From NCBI RefSeq assembly GCF_016862395.1, contig NZ_BOMW01000046.1:42680-106679 (forward strand): DNA of 64,000 nt, given 5' to 3'. The stretch is from Actinoplanes siamensis (GTDB taxonomy: Bacteria; Actinomycetota; Actinomycetes; Mycobacteriales; Micromonosporaceae). Positions 34,324 to 43,115 of the stretch are shown in pieces (positions within the stretch are counted from its first letter, which is position 1; every line of letters begins with the position of its first letter). The position numbers and the translations under genes are program-made. The notes beneath the pieces were generated by a model. That model worked only from the letters and a program-made list of their open reading frames with translations. It had not been told where the DNA came from and did no database searches.

Positions 34324-35664
34324 GTGCGCCTGGCAGATCTGCGTGGCCGATCGGTGGCGGTCTGGGGGACCGGCCGGGAGGGGCGTGCCGCGGTCGACGC
34401 GATCGCCCGGCACGAGCCGGCCCGGCTCATCGCGGTCAACGACGGCGCCGGGTACCTCGACGACCCCTGGGACGACCCGCGCGCCCCGCTCGCCGGCGGG
34501 GAGCACGCCTTCGCGGCCCTGGCCAGCGCGGACGTCATCGTCCGCTCGCCCGGCGTGTTCTCCACCCACCCGTTCCTGGCCGACCTGCGCGCCCGCGGCA
34601 TCACGATCACCGGCGGCAGCGCGCTGTGGATGGCCGAGCACGCCGCCCGGACCGTCGGCGTCACCGGCAGCAAGGGCAAGAGCACCACCTCCAGCCTGAT
34701 CAGCCATCTGCTCGCGGCGGCCGGCCGGCCGAACGCCTACGGCGGGAACATCGGCGTCCCGCTGCTCGATCTCCCGCCGGCGCAGCTGTACGTGCTCGAG
34801 CTCTCCAGCTACCAGTGCGCCGACCTGACCGACTCGCCCCGGGTGGCGGTGGTCACCTCGCTCTTCCCGGAGCACCTGGACGCCCACGGCGGCGAGCGGG
34901 AGTACTACCGGGACAAGCTGAACCTGCTGCGCCACGGACCGGATCTGATCGTGGTCAACGGCGCCGACGAGCGCCTGCGCGACGAGATCCGCGGCGTCAC
35001 CGACCGGAACGGCTTCCCGCCCGTGCCGGCCGGGGCCGGCGACTCCCGGTTCCGGGTCGAGGACGGCACCGTCTTCTGCAGCGACGATCCGCTCTTCGCC
35101 CGGGAGGCGCTGCCGCTCAAGGGCCGGCACAACGAGCGCAACCTGTGCGTGGCCCTGGCCGTGCTGGACGGCATGGGCGTCGACGTGCTCGGTGAGCGGG
35201 CCACGCTGGAGGCCGCGGTCCGGTCGTTCCCGGGGCTGCCGCACCGCCTGACCGAGATCCCCGACGCGTCCGGCGTGACGTTCGTCGACGACACCCTCTC
35301 GACGTCGCCCTATGCCACGATGCACGCCGTGGAGGCGTACGAGGGGCGGCCACTCACCGTGCTGGTCGGCGGCACCGATCGAGGGCTGGACTACGGTCCG
35401 TTGCGGGACTTTCTGGCCTCCCGGGAACTCACCGTGATCGGGCTGCCGGACAGCGGCGCGCGCATTCTGTCCGAGTTGTCCGCTCTGCCGAAGATCACCA
35501 CGCACCTCTCCGAGGATCTCGCCGACGCCGTCCGCATCGCTCGTGAGGTCACTCCGGCCGGCGGCGTGGTCTTGTTGTCGCCTGCCGCGCCGAGCTACGG
35601 CCGCTTCCGCAACTTCGAGCACCGTTCGGAGGCCTTCGCCGAGGCCATCAGGGCCACCGCATAA
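34324..35664 (+). CDS. murD2: UDP-MurNAc-L-Ala--L-Glu ligase
   Basis: Mur-ligase homologue (446 aa) that adds L-Glu to UDP-MurNAc-L-Ala. N-terminal UDP-binding domain, central ATPase with P-loop GVTGSKGKSTTSSL, LELSSYQ and LFPEHLDAHGG, and C-terminal domain with DDTLSTSPYAT in place of the usual MurD motif. Assignment as MurD2 rather than D-Glu-specific MurD rests on the divergent murL neighbour. The GTG at 34324 follows GGGGGAG. A murD in the main division cluster is expected elsewhere. Confidence 0.87.
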   Translation: MRLADLRGRSVAVWGTGREGRAAVDAIARHEPARLIAVNDGAGYLDDPWDDPRAPLAGGEHAFAALASADVIVRSPGVFSTHPFLADLRARGITITGGSALWMAEHAARTVGVTGSKGKSTTSSLISHLLAAAGRPNAYGGNIGVPLLDLPPAQLYVLELSSYQCADLTDSPRVAVVTSLFPEHLDAHGGEREYYRDKLNLLRHGPDLIVVNGADERLRDEIRGVTDRNGFPPVPAGAGDSRFRVEDGTVFCSDDPLFAREALPLKGRHNERNLCVALAVLDGMGVDVLGERATLEAAVRSFPGLPHRLTEIPDASGVTFVDDTLSTSPYATMHAVEAYEGRPLTVLVGGTDRGLDYGPLRDFLASRELTVIGLPDSGARILSELSALPKITTHLSEDLADAVRIAREVTPAGGVVLLSPAAPSYGRFRNFEHRSEAFAEAIRATA

Positions 35665-35749
35665 CTCTCCACATCACTTCATGCCCCGGTACGCCCGGAG
35701 CACCGTCCCGCGCGGCCCCCTTCCATCGCCTGTCCGGCCGCCGCCTCCC

Positions 35750-35819
35750 GCACGCCCGAGGCGCCCGCAGGCGCCAGCCGCCCGGTCCCGGCCGGCCATG
35801 AGGGGCGCCTCGGGCGTGC
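35750..35819. repeat. 17-bp perfect inverted repeat in the murD2-rpiR gap
   Basis: Arms 35750-35766 and 35803-35819 (GCACGCCCGAGGCGCCC and its complement) with a 36-base spacer, about 85 bases after murD2. It could act as a terminator. The 613-base gap (35665-36277) also holds a second, imperfect copy of the GGCGCCAGCCGC segment starting near 35835; the rest is featureless until the rpiR promoter. Confidence 0.6.
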
Positions 35820-36207
35820 GGAGCCACCTCTGGGCGCCAGCCGCTCGGCCCCGGCTGGCGGTCAGGGGTGTCTCAGGCTGTCGAGGGCTTCTGGGTGCCG
35901 GGGTTGACCGGGGTGAAGGGCCGGGGCCGAGGGCTCGGGCGTACCGGAAATAATTTTGATCTTGTTTCGGGAGTAACGGCTGTGTTTCGGGGAGTGACCG
36001 GGAAGCGCCGTTCGGCTGATCGGCCGGTGGCCGATCGGGGAGCCCGGCAGCGCCGATCGGGGGACGGCAAAACGGGCGCAAGTCGGACATGTGATGGCGG
36101 TCACGCCGTATGGGTCATTTCCGGATCGATGGCCGTCATCCCACCTCGCCGAAACACGCGTTCATCACCCCAGCTCAGGTAACGGTTTGAAAACTTCACC
36201 CACAGTC

Positions 36208-36236
36208 TTGACACAGGGGGGCGGTTAGTAAGAACT
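36208..36236 (+). promoter_or_regulatory. Candidate promoter of the rpiR gene
   Basis: A perfect -35 hexamer TTGACA at 36208-36213, about 60 bases before the rpiR start, with an AT-rich TAGTAAGAAC stretch at -10 distance. The overlapping GTAAGAACTTTTAC (GTAA-N6-TTAC) is a possible operator. Confidence 0.4.
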
Positions 36237-36277
36237 TTTACCGCGACAGTAAACAGTCCTTCCTGAAAGGGTGACCG

Positions 36278-37429
36278 ATGGCTGAGCCGGAGATGGACGG
36301 CACCGCGTCGACCGCGGTCGCCGACTCGCCGGCCCGCGACCAGGCTGCCCCGCACGGGAGCGACCAGACGATGCGGGACCGGCTTGAGCAGGGCCTCTGG
36401 GGCCGGAGTGAGTCCCGCGCCCGGACCGACGGCGGCAAGGGCGAGTCCCGCGCCCGCAACGACGGCAACAAAGCCGACCGGGCCACCGAGCGGGAGACCG
36501 GGAAGGACGCCACGCGCACCGTGATGCCGGACCACGGTCGTACTGCGAATGAAAAAAGCGACCACGGCGTCCTGGTCCGCGTCCGGACCCTGCTGCCGGA
36601 GTTCACCGGCGCCCTGCAGCGCGTCGCCGAGCAGGTCCTCGCGGACCCGGCCGCCGCTTCCCGGGCGACCATCGTGGAGCTCGCCGAGCGGTCCGGCACC
36701 TCGCCGGCGACCGTGACCCGGTTCTGCCGGGCGCTCGGCTTCGACGGTTACGCGGATCTGCGGCTGGGCATCGCCGCCGAGACCGGGCGCGCCCGGCTGG
36801 CCGGCTGGACGGTGGACATCGGCCGGGAGATCCAGCCCGGCGACCCCCTGGAGCGCGTGCTCGGCCAGATCATGGCCGCCGACACCAGGGCCATGCACGA
36901 CACCGCCTCGCTGCTGGATCTGGGCGAGGTGGAGCGGGCCGCGGTGGCGATCGCCGGCGCGGCCCGGGTCAACATCTTCGGCGCCAGCGGAAGCGCGCTG
37001 GTCGGCGAGGAGATGCAGTTCAGTCTGCACCGCATCGGCATCCCGGTGTGGGCCTGGACCGACGTGCACAACGGTCTGGCCAGCGCCGCGCTGTCCCGGC
37101 CCGGCGACGTCGCGCTCGGCATCTCGCACAGTGGCGAGACCGGCGAGACGATCGAGCTGCTCGCCGAGGCGAGCAGCCGGGGCGCCACCACCATCGCGCT
37201 CACCAGTTTCCCCCGATCCCCGCTGGCCGAGCTCGCCGACATCGTCCTGCTCACCGCCACCCAGGCGACCACGTTCCGGCCGGACGCGCTCTCCGCGCGG
37301 CACCCGCAGCTGGTGGTCCTCGATCTGCTGTACGTCGCCGTCGCGCAGCGCACCCACGAGCGCTCGCACGCGGCCTTCCAGCGCACCGCCCAGGCCGTCC
37401 ACGGTCACAAAGCGGCGAAAGACACCTGA
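36278..37429 (+). CDS. RpiR/MurR-family regulator with SIS domain
   Basis: 383 aa. A charged, low-complexity N-terminal extension (about 1-95) precedes an RpiR helix-turn-helix (LAERSGTSPATVTRFCRALG, about 125-145) and a C-terminal SIS sugar-phosphate-binding domain (VNIFGASGSALVGEEMQFSL, ALGISHSGETGETIELL). RpiR/MurR proteins bind phosphosugars such as MurNAc-6-P or GlcNAc-6-P. Lying immediately upstream of two sugar ABC importers, it is probably their regulator. The extended N-terminus is longer than typical for the family. Confidence 0.93.
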   Translation: MAEPEMDGTASTAVADSPARDQAAPHGSDQTMRDRLEQGLWGRSESRARTDGGKGESRARNDGNKADRATERETGKDATRTVMPDHGRTANEKSDHGVLVRVRTLLPEFTGALQRVAEQVLADPAAASRATIVELAERSGTSPATVTRFCRALGFDGYADLRLGIAAETGRARLAGWTVDIGREIQPGDPLERVLGQIMAADTRAMHDTASLLDLGEVERAAVAIAGAARVNIFGASGSALVGEEMQFSLHRIGIPVWAWTDVHNGLASAALSRPGDVALGISHSGETGETIELLAEASSRGATTIALTSFPRSPLAELADIVLLTATQATTFRPDALSARHPQLVVLDLLYVAVAQRTHERSHAAFQRTAQAVHGHKAAKDT

Positions 37430-37478
37430 TCCCGTACCATCACCGATTTTTTGAATTCGCATCCCTTCGGGAGGAAAA

Positions 37479-38789
37479 GTGAAGCGCAAGATCGCGGTTG
37501 CCGCAGCGCTCGCTGCGACGCTGCTGGGCACGGCCGCGTGCGGCTCCGGCGGCGACGACAACGGCACAGCCTCGGCCAACACCAAGGTCGACGGCACGGG
37601 CAAGACGATCAAGGTCTGGCTGATGGTGGACGCACAGACCTCCTGGAAGAACGTCGTCGAGGACGCGAGCAAGCGGTTCACCGCGGCCACCGGCGCCCAG
37701 GTGAACGTGGAATACCAGCAGTGGGCCAACCACCTCACCAAGCTGGACGCGACGCTGGCCGGCACGGACGTGCCGGACGTGGTCGAGCTCGGGAACACCG
37801 AGTTCTCCAAGTACGTCTTCAACGGCGGCTTCGCCGAGGTGAACAAGGCCGACTTCGAGAACTCCGGCACCTGGCTCTCCGGCCTGTCCGGCGCCTGTGA
37901 GCTGGACGGCAAGACCTACTGCGTGCCCTACTACGCGGGCGCCCGGGTGCTGGTCTACCGCACCGACCTGTTCAAGGCGGCGGGCATCGCCGACGCCCCG
38001 AAGACCTACGACGAGTTCCTGGCCGACGCGGACAAGCTGCAGTCCGGCAACAAGGACAGCAAGTTCGGCGCGTTCTACATGCCGGGCCAGTACTGGTACG
38101 CCGCGATGTCCTTCGTGAAGTCGACAGGCGGCGACATCGCCAAGAAGGACGGCGACAAGTGGACCGGCCAGCTCTCCCAGCCGGCCTCGCAGCAGGGCCT
38201 GCAGCGCTGGGTGGACGCGGTCAAGAAGTACTCCAAGGCCGACGTCACCAAGAACGAGAACGACCAGGCCAACATCTTCTCGCAGGGCCAGGCCGGCATG
38301 TTCTACGGCAACGCCTGGGAACAGGGCGTGGCCGAGGAGGTCCACAAGGACCCGAACGACCCGACCTCGCCGATGGTCCCGACCAAGGTGAAGGGCAAGC
38401 TGGCCGCCGCGCCGATGCCGGAGATCCCGTCCTTCCTCGGCGGCTCGAACCTGGGCGTGACCCAGAAGAGCGGCAACAAGGAGCTGGCCGCTCAGTGGAT
38501 CAAGTACTTCACTGACAGCACCTCGATGTCCGGCCTGGTCAAGGCCAACGCGCTGCCGAACGCGACGGCCCTGCTGGACAAGGCCGCCGCGGACAACCCG
38601 ACGATCGCGCCGGCCGCTCTGGCCGCCAAGCAGAGCTGGTTCCCGCCGAACGCCGAGAAGTGGGCGGACGTCGAGAAGGGCAACGTCCTGCAGACCATGC
38701 TGACCGACGTGCTGACCGGCAAGAAGACCGTCGCCGACGCCACCAAGTGGGCCGACGACCAGATCAACACCACTCTCAACGAGTCCTGA
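37479..38789 (+). CDS. Sugar ABC importer, solute-binding lipoprotein
   Basis: 436-aa extracellular binding protein (family 1). Lipoprotein signal peptide with lipid-modified Cys in LLGTAACGSGG. KVWLMVDAQTSWKNVVEDAS and YYAGARVLVYRTDLFKAAGI are typical of carbohydrate-binding members and recall DasA-type chitobiose binders. GGGAGG precedes the ATG. It is 49 bases after rpiR and followed by a hairpin and two permease genes. No ATPase is encoded nearby; a shared MsiK-type ATPase elsewhere is expected. Confidence 0.93.
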   Translation: MKRKIAVAAALAATLLGTAACGSGGDDNGTASANTKVDGTGKTIKVWLMVDAQTSWKNVVEDASKRFTAATGAQVNVEYQQWANHLTKLDATLAGTDVPDVVELGNTEFSKYVFNGGFAEVNKADFENSGTWLSGLSGACELDGKTYCVPYYAGARVLVYRTDLFKAAGIADAPKTYDEFLADADKLQSGNKDSKFGAFYMPGQYWYAAMSFVKSTGGDIAKKDGDKWTGQLSQPASQQGLQRWVDAVKKYSKADVTKNENDQANIFSQGQAGMFYGNAWEQGVAEEVHKDPNDPTSPMVPTKVKGKLAAAPMPEIPSFLGGSNLGVTQKSGNKELAAQWIKYFTDSTSMSGLVKANALPNATALLDKAAADNPTIAPAALAAKQSWFPPNAEKWADVEKGNVLQTMLTDVLTGKKTVADATKWADDQINTTLNES

Positions 38790-38796
38790 CGACCAG

Positions 38797-38828
38797 GTGC
38801 CGCCCGCGCCGCGCGGGGCGGGCGGCAC
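38797..38828 (+). terminator. Intra-operon hairpin after the binding-protein gene
   Basis: Perfect 10-bp stem GTGCCGCCCG / CGGGCGGCAC with a 12-base loop, eight bases after the stop. Such hairpins often stabilise or attenuate the transcript so the binding protein is made in excess over the permeases. Confidence 0.6.
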
Positions 38829-38853
38829 ACCCCTCGTGGAAGAGGACTAGCTG

Positions 38854-39837
38854 ATGCAAGCCGTCGACTCCCCGACGACCCGGCCGGCGCCGCCCGGCGG
38901 GGGCACCGAGCAGCGAGCGGCCGTCCCGCGGCCGTCGCGGCGCCGTCGCGCCGACGCCCGGGTGCCCTGGCTGCTCGCGCTGCCCACCCTGGTGGTGCTG
39001 GTGGCGCTGCTGGCCTACCCGCTGTACCGGATGATCGTGCTGTCCTTCCAGAACATGCGGCTGCGGGAGCTGCTGACCGGGCTCACGCCGTCGTGGGTCG
39101 GGTTCGACCAGTACGAGAAGGCGCTCACCGACTCGACGTTCTGGGGCGTGGTGGGCCGTACCGCCGGATTCACCGTGGTCTCGGTGATCCTCTCGGTGCT
39201 GGCCGGGCTGGGCGTCGCCCTGCTGATGCGCCGCGTGCACCCCAAGGTCCGGCTGGCCATGATGATCGCGATGATGTTCGTCTGGGCGCTGCCGCAGCTG
39301 GTCGCGGCGCAGACCTTCCGCTGGCTGACCGACTCCGACTTCGGTGTCCTGAACTACCTGATCGACAAGTTGCCAGGGGTGGACTACGCGAACCACAGCT
39401 GGTTCGTGAACCCGTGGCAGGGCTGGTCGCTGGTCACCGTCCTGGTGGTCTGGGCCGGCATCCCGTTCCTGGCGATCTCGCTGAGCGCCGGCCTCACCCA
39501 GGTGCCCAAGGAGCTCCTGGAGGCGGCCACCGTGGACGGCGCGACGTCCCGGCAGGCGCTGCGCAACATCACCCTGCCGATCCTGAAGCCGCTGCTGACG
39601 ATCGTCACCACGCTCTCGGTGATCTGGAACTTCGGGTTGTTCACCCAGACCTGGGTGCTGCGCGACGGGCACCCGGAGCCGTATTACCAGACCCTCGCGA
39701 CGTACTCGTACACCCAGGCGTTCGGGCAGTCCAAGTACAGCTACGGTTCGGCGATCGCGGTGATCACCGTGCTGCTGATGCTCGGCGTGATGGTCTTCTA
39801 CATCCGCCAGATGTTCAAGATCGGGGAGGTGGACTGA
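38854..39837 (+). CDS. Sugar ABC importer permease (MalF type)
   Basis: 327-aa inner-membrane permease. A 35-residue cytoplasmic lead rich in Pro/Arg is followed by six transmembrane helices (about 43-315). The EAA loop that contacts the ATPase is LEAATVDGATSRQALRNITL. Overlaps the next permease start by one base (TGATG). Together with the preceding lipoprotein it forms a complete set except for the ATPase. Confidence 0.93.
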   Translation: MQAVDSPTTRPAPPGGGTEQRAAVPRPSRRRRADARVPWLLALPTLVVLVALLAYPLYRMIVLSFQNMRLRELLTGLTPSWVGFDQYEKALTDSTFWGVVGRTAGFTVVSVILSVLAGLGVALLMRRVHPKVRLAMMIAMMFVWALPQLVAAQTFRWLTDSDFGVLNYLIDKLPGVDYANHSWFVNPWQGWSLVTVLVVWAGIPFLAISLSAGLTQVPKELLEAATVDGATSRQALRNITLPILKPLLTIVTTLSVIWNFGLFTQTWVLRDGHPEPYYQTLATYSYTQAFGQSKYSYGSAIAVITVLLMLGVMVFYIRQMFKIGEVD

Positions 39838-40700
39838 TGGCCGCCGCGCGCCAGGACGACCAGGTGCTGACCGTCGGCCGCAGCCGGCTCGGCACGATCT
39901 TCGCGAACACCGGCGGAGTGCTGTTCGCCCTCGTCATGATCTTCCCGGTGTACTGGGTGCTGAACACCGCGCTGAAGCCCCGCGACGAGGTGATGAGCTT
40001 CCGGCCGTACTTCGTCCCGGCACACCCGACCCTGGACAACTTCAGCTCCGCCATCAAGGCCGAGAACTTCGTCGAGGGCTTGATCAACGGCCTGGTGATC
40101 ACGCTGTTGGCGGTGGCCGCGGCGCTGGTTGTGGGCTTCCTCGCGGCGCTCGCGATCGCCCGGTTCGCCTTCTACGGCCGCAAGGCGATCATCCTGGTCA
40201 TCCTCTGCGTCCAGTTGGTGCCGCTGCTCGCCCTGATCATCCCGCTCTTCCTGATGCTGCAGAAGGCGAACCTGACCAACAGCCTGATCGGCGTCTCGTT
40301 GGTCTATCTGATGCTGCTGCTGCCGTACACGGTCTGGACGCTGCGTGGTTTCATCGCCGGCATCCCGAAGGAGCTCGACGAGGCCGCGATGATCGACGGG
40401 TGCACGCGAGCCCAGGTGTTCTGGAAGATCATCCTGCCGCTCACCGGGCCCGGTCTGGTCGCCACCGCTGTCTACGGCTTCATCCAGGCCTGGAACGAGT
40501 TCATCATCGTCAACACGCTCAACAGCCCGGCCAAGCAGAACCTGATGGCGTGGCTGCTGCAGAACCAGACCGAACGCGGTACCGCCTGGGGCCCCCTCAT
40601 GGCCGGTGCGATCATCACGTCCCTGCCCGTGGTGATCTTCTTCCTGTTGATCCAGCGGAACATCGCCACCGGGCTGACCGCCGGCGCCGTCAAGGGCTGA
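39837..40700 (+). CDS. Sugar ABC importer permease (MalG type)
   Basis: 287 aa with six transmembrane helices and EAA loop LDEAAMIDGCTRAQVFWKII; C-terminus GLTAGAVKG is typical of MalG-type permeases. The ATG at 39837 is chosen because it overlaps the previous stop; the frame is open much further upstream only by chance. Last gene of the first transporter set, 31 bases before ngcE. Confidence 0.93.
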   Translation: MAAARQDDQVLTVGRSRLGTIFANTGGVLFALVMIFPVYWVLNTALKPRDEVMSFRPYFVPAHPTLDNFSSAIKAENFVEGLINGLVITLLAVAAALVVGFLAALAIARFAFYGRKAIILVILCVQLVPLLALIIPLFLMLQKANLTNSLIGVSLVYLMLLLPYTVWTLRGFIAGIPKELDEAAMIDGCTRAQVFWKIILPLTGPGLVATAVYGFIQAWNEFIIVNTLNSPAKQNLMAWLLQNQTERGTAWGPLMAGAIITSLPVVIFFLLIQRNIATGLTAGAVKG

Positions 40701-40731
40701 ACCGAACTCTGTCACATCCGAAAGGACATCG

Positions 40732-42165
40732 ATGTCTGAGATGACCAACTCTTCGCTGGATCGTCGTACCCTGCTCCGCCGCGCCGCCGCGGTGGGCCTG
40801 GTCGCGGCGCCCGGTGTGAGCCTCCTGAGCGCCTGTGCCGGCTCCGACGACAGTGGCGACACCAAGCAGGCGACCGGCACCAAGTCGGCCGACAACCCGC
40901 TGGGCATCGACCCGAAGGCCGGCGTGGAGATCGTGATCTTCGACGGTGGTCTGGGCACCAAGTACGCCACGGACGTCGACACCCCGCTGTTCAACAAGAA
41001 GTGGCCGGACGCGAAGATCACCTACTCGGCCACCCAGCAGGTGTCCACCACGATCAAGCCGCGGCTCAACGCCGGGTCCCCGCCCGACATGATCAACAAC
41101 TCCGGCTCGGACATCATGGACTTCGGCGCGATCGTCAAGGCCGGCCAGGCGGCCGACCTGACCGACCTGTTCGCCGCCCCGTCGCTGGACGTCGCCGGCA
41201 AGACGGTCGCCGAGACGCTGGTCCCGGGGGCCGTGCAGCAGGGAACCTACGGCGGCAAGCCGTACGCGGTGAACTACAACTTCACCGTCTTCGGCCTCTG
41301 GTACAACAAGAAGCTGTTCGAGAAGAACAACTGGACCGTCCCGACCACCTGGGCCGACTTCACCGCGCTGCTCGACAAGATCAAGGCGGCCGGCATCACG
41401 CCGTTCGGCTACGCGGGTGCCAACGCGCCGTACTACATGGTCCGCGCGATCATGACCAGCGCCGCGAAGATCGGCACCGAGCAGGTGCTCAAGGACATCG
41501 ACAACCTGAAGCCGGGCGCCTGGACCAACGACGCCGTGCTGCAGGCGGCGAAGGCCTGGGGCGAGGTCGGCACCAAGTACGTCGACAAGTCGTTCCTCGG
41601 CCTCAAGCACACCGAGGTCCAGCTGCAGCATAACCAGGACAAGGTCGCGTTCTACCCGTGCGGCTCCTGGCTGGAGAACGAGCAGGCGGCCAGCACCCCG
41701 GCCGGCTTCGAGTACGCGATGATGCCGGTCCCGAGCGTCACCGCCGCGGACAAGCTCCCGGCGACCGCGATCAACGCCGCGGCCGGCGAGATCTACTTCG
41801 CCGCGGCCAAGGGCAAGAACCCGCAGGGTGGCAAGGAGTACCTGCGCACGATGCTCTCCAAGGAGGCGGCGCTGGAGTTCACCAAGCTCACCAAGTCGCT
41901 GACGGTGGTGGCGGGCGCGGCTGACGGCGTCACCATCAGCCCCGGCCTGACCAGCGCCAACGACGCCCTCAGCAAGGCCGGTCCGGACGTCTTCGTGGGT
42001 TACCTGTTCGACACCTGGTACAAGAAGCTGGACGACGCCTCCCGCGAGGCCGCCAACCAGCTGATGTTCAAGGGCGGCGACGCGCAGAAGTTCTGCGACA
42101 CGATGGAGGCCGCCTCCCAGGCGGTCGCGAAGGACTCCTCGATCGCCAAGTTCCCCCGTTCCTGA
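40732..42165 (+). CDS. ngcE: GlcNAc/chitobiose ABC binding protein, NgcE-like
   Basis: 477-aa binding protein resembling Streptomyces NgcE, which binds N-acetylglucosamine and chitobiose. Unlike the first binding protein it has a twin-arginine lipoprotein signal: RRTLLRRAAAVG and LLSACAGSDD. Mature-region motifs: SGSDIMDFGAIVKAGQAADL, VFGLWYNKKLFEKNNW and FYPCGSWLENEQ. GAAAGGA precedes the ATG. Followed by its own two permease genes. Confidence 0.88.
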   Translation: MSEMTNSSLDRRTLLRRAAAVGLVAAPGVSLLSACAGSDDSGDTKQATGTKSADNPLGIDPKAGVEIVIFDGGLGTKYATDVDTPLFNKKWPDAKITYSATQQVSTTIKPRLNAGSPPDMINNSGSDIMDFGAIVKAGQAADLTDLFAAPSLDVAGKTVAETLVPGAVQQGTYGGKPYAVNYNFTVFGLWYNKKLFEKNNWTVPTTWADFTALLDKIKAAGITPFGYAGANAPYYMVRAIMTSAAKIGTEQVLKDIDNLKPGAWTNDAVLQAAKAWGEVGTKYVDKSFLGLKHTEVQLQHNQDKVAFYPCGSWLENEQAASTPAGFEYAMMPVPSVTAADKLPATAINAAAGEIYFAAAKGKNPQGGKEYLRTMLSKEAALEFTKLTKSLTVVAGAADGVTISPGLTSANDALSKAGPDVFVGYLFDTWYKKLDDASREAANQLMFKGGDAQKFCDTMEAASQAVAKDSSIAKFPRS

Positions 42166-42197
42166 TCCGGCTCGTCTCAACCCCCTAGGCAGGTGTC

Positions 42198-43100
42198 ATG
42201 CGGCACGGCAAGTACCCCTTCATCATCGGTTTCCTTGTCGTGCCGCTGGCGCTCTACCTGGTCTTCGTGGTCGGCGCCTATCTACAGATGTTCCAGCTGT
42301 CCTTCACGGACTGGTCGGGCTTCGGCGGGTTCCACTACGTCGGCTTCGACAATTTCGTGAAGCTCATGGAGGATCCGGTCTTCTGGATCGCCCTGCGGCA
42401 CAACCTCTACATCCTGATCGCGATGCCGATCGTGACCATCGCGATCGCCCTGTTCTTCGCGTTCCTGCTGAACGTCGGCGGCAAGAGCCGGGGCGGCACG
42501 ACCCAGGGTGTCCGGGGGTCCAAGGCCTACCGGATCATCTTCTTCTTCCCGCAACTGCTGGCCCTGGCCATCGTCGCGGTGATCTTCGGCCGGGTGTTCG
42601 GCCCGGACCGCAGCGGCATGCTCAACGGACTGTTCCCGGATTCCTGGTCGCCCTGGCTGTTCCTGGCCGACGAGCGCTGGGCGCTGCTCTGCATCGCGGT
42701 CGTGCTGATCTGGCAGCAGATCGGCTTCTACGTGGTGCTCTTCTCGGCCGGCATGGGCTCGATCGGGCAGGAGATCTACGAGGCGGCGGCCCTGGACGGG
42801 GCCACCAAGGTGACGCTGTTCTTCCGGATCACGCTGCCGCTGCTCTGGGACACCCTGCAGGTCGCCTGGGTCTACCTGGGCATCGCCGCGTTCGACCTGT
42901 TCGCCCTGGTCAACATCATGTCGGTGAACAAGGGCGGGCCGAACAACGCGACTCAGGTGCTGAGCTACCAGATCTACCTGAACGCCTTCCAGAACTCGCA
43001 GGCCGGTTACGCCTCCGCGATCGGCGTGGTGCTGTTCTTCCTGACCCTGACGTTCGCCGCCCTGACCCTGCGGGTCACCCGGCGCGACGCCGTCGCCTGA
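42198..43100 (+). CDS. ngcF: GlcNAc/chitobiose ABC permease, NgcF-like
   Basis: 300-aa MalF-type permease with six transmembrane helices and EAA loop IYEAAALDGATKVTLFFRIT. Cytoplasmic insert GGKSRGGTTQGVRGSKAYR follows the second helix. AGGCAG lies before the ATG. Specificity is inferred from ngcE next door. Sixteen bases separate it from ngcG. Confidence 0.87.
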   Translation: MRHGKYPFIIGFLVVPLALYLVFVVGAYLQMFQLSFTDWSGFGGFHYVGFDNFVKLMEDPVFWIALRHNLYILIAMPIVTIAIALFFAFLLNVGGKSRGGTTQGVRGSKAYRIIFFFPQLLALAIVAVIFGRVFGPDRSGMLNGLFPDSWSPWLFLADERWALLCIAVVLIWQQIGFYVVLFSAGMGSIGQEIYEAAALDGATKVTLFFRITLPLLWDTLQVAWVYLGIAAFDLFALVNIMSVNKGGPNNATQVLSYQIYLNAFQNSQAGYASAIGVVLFFLTLTFAALTLRVTRRDAVA

Positions 43101-43115
43101 TCCGCGGAGACATCG

